Of a stretch of DNA of 64,000 nt, positions 1-11,300 are shown one piece after another. Within the stretch, counting starts at the first letter, position 1, and the number at the start of each line of letters is the position of its first letter. Both the position numbers and the translations under genes were made by a program. This DNA is from Burhinus oedicnemus (taxonomy: Eukaryota > Chordata > Aves > Charadriiformes > Burhinidae): NCBI GenBank assembly GCA_008921705.1, contig VFFE01007017.1, positions 426,564-490,563 of the forward strand. Direction: 5' to 3'. The notes under the pieces are model-generated. The model saw nothing but the letters and a program-made list of their open reading frames with translations. It searched no databases and was not told the DNA's origin.

Positions 1-105
1 AGAAGGAGATTGGTAGCAGGCCCATGCATGAACTGCTCAAGCACGGGAGTGAGTGGGAGCCTGGACAGGGAGGTGGACAGCGGGTTCCTGGGAGCCACCA
101 AGGAG

Positions 106-210
106 AAGGGAAAGGGAAAGGGAAAGGGAAAGGGAAAGGGAAAGGGAAAGGGAAAGGGAAAGGGAAAGGGAAAGGGAAAGGGAAAGGGAAAGGGAAAGGG
201 AAAGGGAAAG
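106..210. repeat. (GGGAAA)n hexanucleotide microsatellite
   Basis: From 108 to 210 the sequence is an uninterrupted GGGAAA array of about 17 units. The plus strand is all purine and the minus strand all pyrimidine. With no T in the unit, all three plus-strand frames stay open and read Gly-Lys or Arg-Glu dipeptides, so the open frames of 69 to 87 residues here are artefacts of the repeat and not genes. Regular runs of three G with AAA spacers fit a G-quadruplex or triplex-prone tract. Perfect unit identity suggests a young, length-variable locus. Confidence 0.97.
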
Positions 211-3200
211 GAGCAAGGGGAACTGGGCCCTGAGGTGGGATGTAATGCTTCTGATAGAATTGCCCTACAGTAAGTTCAATAGCTGAAGCCAACAAGGAAT
301 TGTACTTTGAACATATACAGGGCTAAAACTGGACGATTTCAATACCTGGAAAAAGCAAGCAGAAATACTTCAAACTGATAAAAAAAAATAAAGGGTGAGT
401 ATTCTTCACCTGAATCTCCCAGTCCCTGTTTCCCATGTATGAAATGAGTGCACTAAAAATACTGCTTTTCATAAGGACTTCACAGAAGTGAATTCAGTAA
501 TGCTTGTGAAGGGCTCAGGTAGTGTTGATGGTTAAAAGTTGTATCAGAATTTGTCTGTGCAACTTCAAAACCAAAATTTCCTCTCTCAGGAAAAACAGAC
601 TTTGCAGCGCCTACTTTTGTGTGTGTTATGTAATAAATTGTATTGCAACTTGATATAAAACAAGTGGTGCAATGTCCTTAAAGTTTCATGCCAAGCAACA
701 GCTATAATTTCAGAGTCCCAGGGGAAGACGGACCTTTGGGTTACACACAACAACACAATTAAACATGCCCCAGAGTGTTCCCAGGCACAGAGGCCAGTGG
801 CGAGGAACAGCTTGCAGCTTTGCTTGTAAATCCTCTTAGCTTCCAGGGCAGGGCGAAGCACACACATTGCTTATTGCGAGTGATCCCAGGTATGGACGTG
901 CACCCTCTGGAATTGTGCCTGGGCCGGTTAGTACGGCCCAAAACAGTGTCAGGGAAAGTCATAGTTGTTTGTTGGGGCAGCCAGCTGCATTCTCATGACC
1001 AGGACTGTGTCCTCTCACTGCTTAATGCACTCATTTTGATGTAACCTTGATGTCTAATTGTCCCAGGTCCTGGTGGTCTGGCCAGGCAGTCATCCTTTAG
1101 CTTCAGTGAAGATGTTACATTTCTTTGGTTGACTCAGTTAGTACAAAGTTATTGTCTGGAAAGTCCTTTCCGTGTGCTTATGTGGCTTCCACTGATGCAA
1201 ATTAGTGGCACAGTTAGGGCAAAATATGAAACAGCCATTAAAAGTCATACTGGACCTGAGATACAGCATCAAGTAATTACCACAACCAAATGGCTTTGAT
1301 ATACTCTCATAAGCGTATGAGTAGTTTATGTTTACACATTTCAAGTAATGGCACGTAGCTACAAGTACTCAGTTTACCTCCTTGTTTTTACCCCACAGCA
1401 AATTCTGACCTCTTGAGACAGTTTGATCTCCTTCTCCTTCCTAAGTGGGAAAGAAAAACCCAATATGTCTTAATAGTGAATACCGGTGACTGGGAAAAAA
1501 AGTGTGCCTGGAACAAAACCTTTTCCTCCTCAGCCATTCTTGTACAGCAGTCTGAAGAAGTCCTTGCTGAACTGCCTGACTCTCCTGCCCCGTCTGCCCT
1601 GGCTGCTTAAGCGCTCCCTTGGTCCTCTGCAGCCCATCAAACCTGGCAGCGGTACTGCCTTAGCCGCTGGAGGGCATCAGAAAGAAACACAACATCCAAG
1701 CAGGTCCAGGAGTGACTCCGGGCTGCCTGTGCCTGTGCGGGGCCAAAGGCCGGCTCTGCGGGGTGCGGTGGGGGCCTGCGGGAGGGCTGGGTCCGTGCCA
1801 CCCTACAGCTGCCCGAGCGGGAAACGGGGCGTTTTCTCATATCCCTCTAAGTGCATTAACATCTCATGGAGGGTTACAAATTTCAAATCAAATTCACAAC
1901 ATAAATGGATTTTAGGGAGGTAATTCTCTTGTTTCCAAACAGAAAACACAGGAAAAAGTTATAAGAATTTGGGATTACTTTCAAATGTTAATATACTCAA
2001 CAGTAATAATGTTTAAAATCTCAGTTATAAAGTGAAAACAGAATCAAAAAGGCAGTGTGTTTCCTCTCCAACCATATATGTTTTTGAACACTTAGAAAAA
2101 GCTTTTGTTATGAGTTTCTCCTTCAACCACATTTGTAGATTGAAGCAAATTTCTACGGCTGTGAAACCTAGGCAAGGGACATGCTGACCTTAGAGCGTGC
2201 TCCCCTCCTCGAGGGTGATTCCCTGAGCTCTGGCTGGCTGGGGCAGCCCCAGAGCACTGCCATCCCACCAGCTGCAAGAGCTAACAGTCGACAGCAAGAG
2301 CACAGCCCTTGGGTCTGGCATCCCGGCGGTCAGCCAGCCAGCCCACCTCCCCGAGCAGCGGTGGCCACAGCCAGCCCAGCATCCAGGGCTTGGGGTGCAC
2401 CCGGGGCCTCCACAACAGCGCAAAGCTAAGGGACCGAGAGTGGCATTAGGGTTCAGTGGTGATAATCCCGTGTCCCTGCGGAGAAAGGAGGAGGGCAGAG
2501 GGAGGGGTTGGGGACTGCGTGGCTTTCTCATACCAGGATACAATATGTTTTCTCTTTCTGAGACCGCAGGAGATACATTTATTTTTGGGGGGAATAAGAA
2601 GTCTAGTTTTAGTAATTGATGCTGTGTTGAAAGAATAGAAAGTTGAAGCATGCTACAACTTTTCTGCAGAGCAAGTGATCTAGATCTAATCCCCTCTGTT
2701 TCAGCTGAAAAAACCCACTTACGTATCCGAACATAAGAGTAAATTAGCATGTGCCTATGAATACTAATGCCGCATAAACTCTACTTTAAGCCTCTAAAAA
2801 TGAATAGTAGCAAGATAACTGAATGGGAAGAGGCAAATTCAGAAAGAGCATTAGCATTGTCCTCAGGCGCTTTGAAGAAAAATGTTTAACTTTGTATTAA
2901 AAATATTAAAATAAGAGGCTTTGCAAGTTGGAAAGTAACTAGAAAAACCTTTGTGTCTTGGTTGCTAGTTCAAGACCCAAGTTTTTTTATGCCAGAAAAT
3001 AGATACCAAAGATGCAATTGCATGTACAACTGTGTATGGAGGTTAATATTTTATGCTGTTTAACCCAATCCAGCCAGAGAATTGTTTGGCTTTTTTTAAA
3101 AGAAAAGTAGAAAGGGGGAGAGGAATCTTTCAATATAGTGAGTACTGCTTTCACTTTTTTTTGCAGATCTCTTGTGGGTGGGCTCAGTAGCCATGCAGCG

Positions 3201-3971
3201 ATCCAGTACATATAGGAAACAAGCTTTCGCCTCCCTCTTTTCAAAACACATCTGAAGGTGGAGGAGAGACTGTGAGAGGCACCTAGGGCAGAAAGGCACT
3301 GATTTAGTCATGGAACCATGGTGCTGCCTCCAGCCCCTAAAAGTAATGATCCCTGTTTATCCTCTGGAGGGTGGCTTAGATAGAATTAGGGCAATTTTTT
3401 GTTCCCAATGTGAATCATGACTAAAGAGAAGTTTCAGAGCAAATAAGGAGGTAAAACAGCATAGGAAATGCCACTGTCTCACACTCCTGAGAGGAAGAAT
3501 AACTAGAAATACCTCGATTGGGATGGAAGTCTTGTTGGGTATATAAAATCCATACTCTTACCAAGACTAACTGCCCTTGCATTGTAAGTAGAGAAAGGAT
3601 ATGGAGGGCAAGAGGGGAATGGGAACACAGAGAAGTGATATCCCTTGTCTGAAGTCACCTTGCAAGTCAATAGCACAGGTAGGAATTAAAGATGGATGTT
3701 TTATTTGATGGCTGCGTGCCTGCCTTGCATGGCACTGCGACCCCACTGGTACACATGGCACTGCAACAGCACTGGGTACAGCACAGCACGGGCCGGGAGT
3801 TGAGTCTGTCCAGAACATAGCTGCACTGCTTAAAGACTGAGTGAGACTATGTCCAACCCACATGGGTGTCACTTCATCCTTCCCTTGAGTTGTTTGAGAT
3901 CCAGGGTTGTCATGATTGCCGTGATCCAGCACGAGGGGAGGTGACACTCCTGTTGCCACTCAGGCATGATG
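211..3971. other. Unique sequence without a recognisable gene
   Basis: No open frame here resembles a known protein. The longest (minus strand 2190-2750, 186 codons) overlaps other frames in a GC-richer patch and looks like chance. GC-richer patches lie at about 1600-1840 and 2190-2530 but lack the CpG density of a promoter island. A perfect octamer ATGCAAAT is at 1195-1202. No interspersed repeat was recognised. Confidence 0.6.
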
Positions 3972-4007
3972 CTGTGTGTATTTTCCTTCCTGTGTGTATT
4001 TTCCTTC
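3972..4007. repeat. 18-bp tandem duplication
   Basis: The 18-base unit CTGTGTGTATTTTCCTTC occurs twice back to back (3972-3989 and 3990-4007) without mismatch, followed by a pyrimidine tail of CCTTCC-type repeats. It is a minor local slippage or duplication product. Confidence 0.9.
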
Positions 4008-4899
4008 CCTTCCCTTCTCCCCACGCTTTGTGTTCCTTGCACAATTGCCACGCAAGAAAATTCTCTCTTCTTAGGTGCTGGCGAATATATCACCGAACAC
4101 TTTAGAGTTCGACGAAGAGGGCGGTTTGTTCTGTGAAAGACTGGGGGCTGGCATTATGAGAAGATGCTTATGGGCAGGGAGAAAGGCACGTCGGCTGTGC
4201 AAGTAGCCAGCTTGCTGTGCTGCCTGCCCACACCAGGTACAGGTCAGGATTTTGCCATTAGTGCCATTTCTCACAGTGCGAGGCGAAGCTGTGCCCACTG
4301 CCACTTGCTGGCTGGCTCAGGGCTGTAACCCTGCCGGAGCAGCATCCTCTGGCACCAGCCTTCTTGCAACATTTACTTTCTTACCTAGTCTGGAACCAAG
4401 TTATCTTGTGAGCGAGTGAGGCTTTCACCTCCTCTGGGATGGTACCACCACCACCACCCCTCCACTTACACGCTGGGGTCCCCTGATCCTGTACGTGGCA
4501 TTTGGTGTCTGTGTGCTTATGTAACTGAGGAAAAATCAACCCCACCAGTCCTTTTAGCTGGATGTCATCGTTAACCAGGGAGAACGGCAGCATCTCTGTT
4601 ACTGCAGAGGAGAATTGCACATCGCTGAGGTCAGGAGCCGTGTGAGTCGAATTTCAATGATCTCTAGTAAACGCCGAAATAGATGAAGAAGCCCATTCAG
4701 AAAACTGTAGTGTAAACAGCTGGGTTTTCAAATGTATTGTAGGAAAGGAGGAAAAGAACAAACGTGTGTAGGAGCACAGAGTTGTGACATTGCAAGCTGC
4801 AACATTTTGTGCTCTGTCGGTACCTGTGACGTGAAGCAGCCTTACTGGCAGGGTTTATTACTGGGGCCTGATTGCCCAGACTGAGAAAATCTGTCCTTA
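4008..4899. other. Unique sequence, nothing recognised
   Basis: Non-repetitive sequence with only short overlapping open frames. A small (CCA)n run lies at 4444-4458. I see no exon, RNA gene or mobile element. Confidence 0.6.
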
Positions 4900-5230
4900 G
4901 AAGGAAAGGAGAAAAGAGGTCTTTTTTTTCCTCTCCTTCCCGAAGGCTTCACAAACAAGTCTAACAAGATCAGTCCCCCGCCAGTAAAACCAGTCCTTGT
5001 CCACACGCCGGCTTGCCTGTCTTAAACCGCCCCTGAGACACTTAACCTGCTGGATTGCCTTTCTGCAGACACCTGCCTGAGCAGCAGACTAAACAAACAG
5101 GGATTCTCAACTGCACAAAACTTGGCCCCTTTCAGCAAGGCTCCCATCTGTTAAAAAGCCATTGTCTGAGCAAGTGTTCAGCTAGCTGGGGAGGCAACAC
5201 TCTTGCATATTGAGCTGCCTCCGTCCCCCA
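4900..5230. promoter_or_regulatory. Possible conserved non-coding element
   Basis: Non-repetitive, non-coding stretch with the texture of vertebrate conserved elements: mixed composition, clustered short transcription-factor-like words such as GATCA, AAACAAACA (forkhead-like, near 5091) and CAGCTAGCTG-type words, and no sustained reading frame. The call is an impression from sequence content. Conservation was not measured. Confidence 0.25.
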
Positions 5231-5615
5231 TAAAAGTCCTCTTTAGCATTTTCTTTTCTCCCCTGTTTCCATCGCCTGATTTATTCATTGGTTTCACCTC
5301 TTCTCCCCTCCCCCTGTGGTTCATAAGGAGGGCCTCGTTGTCTTCTGTACCTCGGGGGTCATGTCTTTTCAGTCACTGGGACAATACCCGCTGCTGGCAT
5401 CTGCTTCCAGATCCAATCAGCCATATTGTGATCACATCCTGCCAGAGAATTGTTCCTTCTTTTGCTCGGCTTTGTTGCCAATTTCATGCCATGTATTGCT
5501 CCATGTTTTGTGCTTCATGAAGCTGTCACTGGCATAAAAGTGGCCTGACCAGGGTCGTAGTAAAAGGGGTGGGAATGAAACATCCACCAAAATGTTGAGC
5601 GGGCCACCCACCGGC
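5231..5615. other. Unique pyrimidine-rich sequence
   Basis: T- and C-rich stretch on the plus strand with overlapping short open frames (105 codons at most, from 5203) that resemble no known family. Nothing functional is recognised. Confidence 0.55.
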
Positions 5616-5680
5616 CACACGCACGCACGCACACACACGCAGGGAGGCATGCAGGCATGCAGACATACAGAAACACACAC
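5616..5680. repeat. Compound CA/CG and GGCATGCA microsatellite
   Basis: ACGC/ACAC repeats run to 5640. They are followed by two GGCATGCA-type units and an ACATACAGAAACACACAC tail. The alternating purine-pyrimidine composition is compatible with Z-DNA. The Cys-rich minus-strand frames across it are repeat artefacts. Confidence 0.88.
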
Positions 5681-5719
5681 GGCATCCCATAGTGCTTAAT
5701 TGGCATCCCGCTGAGCTGC

Positions 5720-5970
5720 TTTATACTGTGTTAAAGGAGCAAAAACTTTGACGGGGAGCTGTGGCATTTGTTTCCCCTAGTAAAGATCAACAGCACACCA
5801 TTTTCTTGACGTTTCTGGAAGATCTTGACTGCCTTATATCAGATAAGCTTTACTTAGCCCTGAGCGTGAAAGATGGAACTGGTTACTCAGACAATTGAAA
5901 TTAAGTCTGAGTTGCTAGTGGGTGTCAGAGGGGAAAAAATACCCATTAAAAAGAAATCTCATGGTCAAAT
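5720..5970. promoter_or_regulatory. Possible conserved non-coding element
   Basis: Unique sequence without a reading frame but rich in regulatory-type words, for example AAAGATCAA, CTTATATCAGATAAG (GATA-like near 5840) and CAATTGAAATTAAG near 5893. Conservation is inferred from texture only. Confidence 0.25.
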
Positions 5971-7459
5971 TGCATCAGTGACACCTGTCACTCCGGCCTC
6001 TTGGTTCCCATTCTGAAATCCCTTCTAGAAGTTACCCCAAGGTCTGCTGTGAATCGTGACCATCCTCTTTGGTCTGGACTTGGGTGTAGTTTACTGGAAA
6101 CTGAGCTTTATGCTGCTTTTAATGTCCGTGAGGCAGGGGCACAAGCCCAAATCACTGAGCAGAAATTGTCCACCTCTATGAAAAGAGAAATATGCTTGCC
6201 TGATGGCAGAGAATTTGGCCCAATATTCCCTATAGCAGAATTATTGCTTTCCTTGCAAAATACCTTGAAGTTATTTCAGGAGGAGTGAAACAGGAGTCAA
6301 TTATATGTTTCTTTAGACATAAGAAAATGGAGAGCAGAAAGCTCTCTGTTTTGTTCTTGGGTTTGATTTTTTTTTTTCCAAGTTCATTTGTTGTGGGTGT
6401 TTTTTGTGATGTGACAAACTCGTCTGATGCTCTCCTGTGTCCCCTCCAGCCTCCATTTGCTGAGCATTGGGAAGGTTTCTCATGGTTTATTTCCTGTCTG
6501 TCAGAGCAGCCAGTAAACCTTGGGGAAAAGCCTCGTCCCTTCCAGAATACAAAGTAAGTCCAAGAAGGGTCAGGAGACTTCTCGCCTCTCCTTCTGAGGG
6601 GAGCCAGTTCCCTGTTTCCTTTCTTTTGGTTCGCTGCTGTCACTTGCATTCACACTGGGTACCACCTTCCCATGCTAATAACCCAATGGCAATCAATAGA
6701 GCTGTTCATGGAAGGCAGAGAAAGGAGAGGGATACACTCACCCCCCTCTCGCTTTATGCCATGGTGCTTGACAAGCGGGTTGGGGAGCAGGGACAGACCC
6801 ATGCTTCGCAGAAGGGGACACCAGGCAGCTCCCTGCACGGAGCCGGTGTGAACTCCTCTCTGCGTGCCCAAAACTTAGTCCTTCTCTGAGAGTCTGGTTC
6901 TCTTGGCCCACTTTATACAGGCAGTAATTCCACCGAGGGCACCCCCCATTCTCAGAGGAGGAGGAACACTTCGTGTGAAGATTTTGTAGACTCTGTGATC
7001 CTAATCCTCTGCCACGGAAGTCAAGGGACAATTAGGTACAAGGTGCAACAGCAGGAAGATTATGCCCCATGAGTCTTTCCTCTGGAAGTGGGGCTCCTGA
7101 GGTAAAACCCTGGCATTTTTGAAAATGCAACAAGAACTTCAACATCTTGGGGCCCTCGCCCCCAAGCTTCCCACCTGAAGGAGGCCTGCAAGGACAGAGT
7201 GTGTGAGAGAGGAGAGGGAGAGAAGATTGAGAGGAGAGGACCCAACACCCTCTCGACGCACTTGGAGGAGCTGGCTTCATGATTCTCATTACCTCTCTGG
7301 AAAGTTTCCTGGCAGAGCGCACGATTCCTACAGCAACTTGTGGTCCTCACCATGCACTCAAATTTCTTCTGCAGTCCCCAGGTTTTATTTAAATTTAAAA
7401 CTGACATTGACCGCGCAGTGAGAGACGCAGGAGAGAGTAGGAGGGCAAGAGACAGCTTT
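5971..7459. other. Unique sequence, no supported gene
   Basis: Open frames of up to 140 codons overlap on both strands here and none resembles a known protein. A frame ending in CAAA followed by GTAAGT near 6555 with an upstream CCCTCCAG was considered as an exon and not accepted. No mobile element was recognised. Confidence 0.55.
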
Positions 7460-7499
7460 GTGAGAGTGTGTGTGTGGTGTGTGCATGCGTGCGTGTGTT
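7460..7499. repeat. TG-rich microsatellite
   Basis: Degenerate (TG)n with TGCATGCGTGCG interruptions. The alternating purine-pyrimidine tract could adopt Z-DNA. Confidence 0.88.
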
Positions 7500-7529
7500 A
7501 AACAATTTCATGGACATCTGTCATGCACA

Positions 7530-7760
7530 GTTAACTTTGCATTGCTGCATTTTAAGTTGTAGGCCTAGGCTTGGCCGTCAGTGATAAAGTAGCTGGCAGT
7601 TTTCAAAAAGCCGCTAGATAACAGAGCATGAATCATAAAACACACTACTGTGTAGCAATATCCAAGTTCATTCAATGCAATGAAACCATGCAGAGGACCT
7701 TTATTCCCAGCTAATTATGTGGAAACGACTAAGACAATAAAGCATCTGGTGGTCTTTCTT
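7530..7760. promoter_or_regulatory. Possible conserved non-coding element
   Basis: Unique, frame-poor sequence containing a homeodomain core TAATTA at 7712-7717, CATGAATCATAAAAC near 7628 and several ATTCA/ATGCAAT-type words. It reads like a CNE but has not been aligned. Confidence 0.28.
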
Positions 7761-8329
7761 CCCCATTTCAATTTTTCTCAATATTGTGACAGGGGAAAGC
7801 ATTGTGCCTTTCCCAGGGTAGTTGCTGTGAAGAGGAGTAAAAGCAAGGGTCAGGGAAGAGCAAATAGATGAATTTATAACTTTCTTTTTATTTATTCCTT
7901 TCCCATTGTTTCTCTGGAGACTCTTCCTTCAGGCCTGTATTTTCAAACCACTATTCTCACTACAGTCTGCCTGAATACTTTTTTTTTTAATACCACCCAA
8001 ACTGCCAGGCCCCTCTGTGTTCTCCTTTTTTTTTTTTCTCTTCTCTTCTCCAGATGCATCCAAGAGTTGAAATCCAAGTCTGAGATCTCCACTGAAAGCC
8101 TAGGTATTTAAAAAAAAAAAAAAAAAGTAGAAGCCTAGAAATAAGTAGTGTTGCACTGAACAGGGAGAGAAAAGGTTTGGTTTGTAGAGAGTTTCCACTT
8201 GGTTTGGGGGTTTCTTGTAACAAAGGCTCCACGACTCTGTCAGGCTCATTTTCTGTATATGAAATGTAGATAAATTTGTTAATTCAACAGTGAACACTCA
8301 GCAACCTTAAAATAACCTCATAGCAAATG
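7761..8329. other. Unique sequence with poly-T and poly-A tracts
   Basis: T-rich runs lie at 7980-7989 and 8026-8037. A run of 17 A is at 8110-8126, preceded by TATTTA. No LINE or SINE body is recognisable beside the A tract, so I do not call it a retrotransposon tail. No gene is seen. Confidence 0.6.
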
Positions 8330-8600
8330 ATTTCTGCATCGCAGATTATTTCTAGGCCATCGAATGACAACACCCTTTAAACTATTTCTCCCTTGGCTCT
8401 CAGGCTACAGTTCTCAAGAGAGTATTTTAAAAACCTCTCCTAATTCTTTATTTCAGAACAAAGTGCACAAACTTGATTTTCACCGGAACACCCTCCTTGA
8501 TCAAATTATAGAATATTTTTTTCCTTTCTCGCCTAAGGCTATGAGGACAAAAGGGAACAAACGAACCAGGTTCAGAGTGTGCTAAGCAGTGGAAAGAGGT
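8330..8600. promoter_or_regulatory. Possible conserved non-coding element
   Basis: Unique stretch with clustered words such as CCTAATTC and TTGATCAAATTATAG. The plus-strand frame of 73 codons across it is not family-like. Regulatory potential is inferred from composition only. Confidence 0.22.
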
Positions 8601-10708
8601 TGGGGGGGTGGGGTGTGTAGATTTTGGGAAAAGAATAAAAGAATGATTTCCCTAGTTGCTAATGAAGTGTCTGGCTAAAAGAAATACCTGGTAAGTGTTA
8701 AAATAGGTTTTGTTTGGTTTGAATGCTGGTAATTACTGGCCTCCTGTGACAAAAGCTGCAGGAAGAGTCTGACTCGAATCTTTGCTCTGCTAAGACTTCA
8801 CCTGCCTTTGCCAGACATGGTGAGGCTACCTGGAGCTCCCTACATATGGACTGCCTGGTCTAAAATGCTCAGTAAATGCTGGCAAGCAGGTGCTCCAGGA
8901 GGCAGCTTGTCCCATATCAATATAAGTCTTTCAAACAGGTGAAGAGTGAAGAAGCCTGAAAAGTCAGCTTAGACTCATCTTTTTTTTTTTTTTTTTTTGC
9001 ATTGCAGTACTGTAGAGAAGCGACAACCCAGCATTAAACAAGTGTAAAGCAAAGAAATAATGAAATCGGAAAGAGAGAAAGGTAAACTGTTTCCCAAACT
9101 GGTTAATACCTGGGATCTTTCTTCAAGAGTAAATATTTGTGTTTTGAGACTGTAGCGTCTGTTTTGGGCATTCTCAGCTGCCACCATAGTATTTGGGGAC
9201 TGTGCAACAATCAGCAGTTTAGCCTTAAAATAACACACAGAAGTATTTTTCATCCTCATGCTTTAAGTAGTTGCAATTTGTACAGCACAGAATGAGGCTC
9301 AACTTCACTGTGAGGAAATCAACACTCGGGAAGGAGTTGTGCTAGCAGAGACCAAAGATACCACAAGATTCAGACGTGAGAATATTTGGGCTAAGAAGAT
9401 TTGCATGTACCATGGATTTCAGGGAAGTAGAGGTGAAAGTGTCAAAGAGGAACTCCTGATAGACTAAGTGCATGGCAATGTGTGGAGTACGTAGGAGGAA
9501 GCGGGCATGAGTAAGAGGAAGTGTATCTGATGGGTGCAGCTCAAGGCTGAATTTCACGCACTGCCACGGTAAGGAAAAATTCCCATGGTGGTAGTGTATG
9601 CTTAACTTCTGAAAGGACCTTATTACATCAAAACTCATACCTCTGGGACATATTTTAAGCAGTATCTAAATTTTTAATAGGAACCTTGAGTCAGGGAAGG
9701 CCTGCAGTTTAGCTAAAATTGCCAATTAATTGAGCACCACACTCAAATTTCTGCCACTTAATCCTCTGCGTCAAGTGTTGGTCAAATCACTCTGTCCTTT
9801 CCTACTTTTTAAGTTTCCAGTAAATGAAACAATAATTATGGCCCCAGCTTTGACATCTAACAGTGAATGTTATCATTAATTTGCTTCTAATATTTCAGTT
9901 GCTTTGTTCAGTGAAAGAGTTTGTGATTGACAACTATGCAGTCCTGTTACTAGCCTGGCTCTCCTTCACACATAGTACCCAACGGAAACAAGACTTGAAA
10001 CATGAAGCAGAGAGAAACATAAAAAATAAAGAGCAGAAGCAGGAGGAAATATGCAGAAATAATCAGGCAAAGTCCAGCTCTGCAGGCAAATCAGGCTTCT
10101 TTTCTTCCTCTCAGAAATCCACATAAATATCAACCATTTCATCCGCTCCCCTTAGCTCTTCAGAGTGAGACTAGCGGACTTTCGATAAGGCCACAGGTTC
10201 ACGTGACATCTGTCTTTTATTTGTTAGTGAGGGCAAGCGCTTGTACAGGAATAAACTTCTGTAGTTTACCAAAAGGCAAAAATCGAATATGCTGTCTTCA
10301 ATAAAATATTCAGTATTGCCATTCACCGTAAGGTTTACAGGCACCTGAAGGTGTGGTGAATGTTTTACAGCCTTGAGCGCATGTAAAGCTGTACAAACCG
10401 TAATCTGGAATTGTCTGAGAACAGAGAGTTGGAAAAAGGAAAAAAAAAAGTAAATTTGTTGAGAGCTGAGCATATGCAGATAAGAATGGAAAAGAAGGAA
10501 AAGGAAAATAGCTACCTACACAAATATTCAATTTTAAATTGGAATATTAATATCCTGAAATTGCTAGAATTTCTCAGCTCAGTGCAGCATGGTGGAATGT
10601 GCAAATCTGAAAAGGTCATATTTCCCAGTTGTGCTGTGGAAAAATATTCACAAATATCTACGTTACGTTACAGGAATTTCAGCATTTCAAGAGCGTGCAA
10701 CAGATGCG
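8601..10708. other. Unique sequence with a 19-T tract; no supported gene
   Basis: A run of 19 T spans 8980-8998. A perfect octamer ATTTGCAT is at 9399-9406. The frame starting near 9863 follows an acceptor-like CTAATATTTCAG but has no convincing donor or homology. No recognised interspersed repeat. Confidence 0.55.
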
Positions 10709-10742
10709 TGCTCAGAAATGTCAGTGTGTGCTCAGAAATGTT
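10709..10742. repeat. Short direct duplication
   Basis: The 14-base word GTGCTCAGAAATGT occurs at 10709-10722 and again at 10729-10742, separated by CAGTGT. It is a minor local duplication. Confidence 0.85.
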
Positions 10743-10959
10743 TTTCTGACATGCTAGAATTAGGAATAGTGTATCAGGAGGCTGTGACTGCACGAGACAA
10801 TTGTGCACTGAAAAATGCAGGTGCACCAGGTTTTGTACGGTTTCAGCAGCATGCCGAGTGGGAGTGCATTTCTGCTAACAAACCCGTTACAGCCTCCCTT
10901 GAGAACTGAATCCTAAATGTGTTTCTGTTTCTGCTCTTATCCTCCCACCGCCCTCTCTG

Positions 10960-11300
10960 AACAGTTAAAGGATTCAATTCATTCATCCTCTTCCTTTGTC
11001 TCCCGATGCACATCCTTCCCAGTGAGCAATTACTGTTTGTTACTATATAATTTTTTGTCACGCGGATTGTTATCCTAATTACAGTCCCTGCCTGGGAGAC
11101 TCGGGTGTAAGAATCATTTTGTTTGCTGGAGTTATCCTCAGGTGATTGTTTCAGTGCAATGTATTTATAAGGCTTTTTGAAGCTGCACCAAAGGGAAATG
11201 AAAACTCCCCAAACCTGAGCCAAATGACATTATCTTCTTTCAGTGGGCTGAAGAAGGCAGGTTAGTCTTAATTATTTATGACCGAATGTGTAGAATACCT
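10960..11300. promoter_or_regulatory. Likely conserved non-coding element
   Basis: A 340-bp unique stretch rich in homeodomain-like cores and spaced palindromic words, including GAGCAATTACTG near 11023, CCTAATTACAG near 11073, TATTTATAAGG near 11162 and CTTAATTATTTATGACC near 11266. Frames are short. The texture is that of a developmental enhancer. Conservation is not verified. Confidence 0.33.

Noticed and set aside
10..286. Three overlapping plus-strand open frames of 69 to 87 codons
   Set aside because: They are translations of the (GGGAAA)n array, which cannot contain a stop in any frame.
2190..2750. 186-codon minus-strand open frame
   Set aside because: The longest frame in the window but rich in Pro, Ser and Cys, without domain features and mirrored by plus-strand frames.
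6450..6556. Possible exon between CCCTCCAG and GTAAGT
   Set aside because: The donor is preceded by AAA and the peptide is unremarkable; weaker than the four listed candidates.
8110..8126. A17 tract as a retroposon tail
   Set aside because: No LINE, SINE or processed-gene body upstream and no visible target-site duplication.
8980..8998. T19 tract as an antisense retroposon tail
   Set aside because: No recognisable element body next to it.
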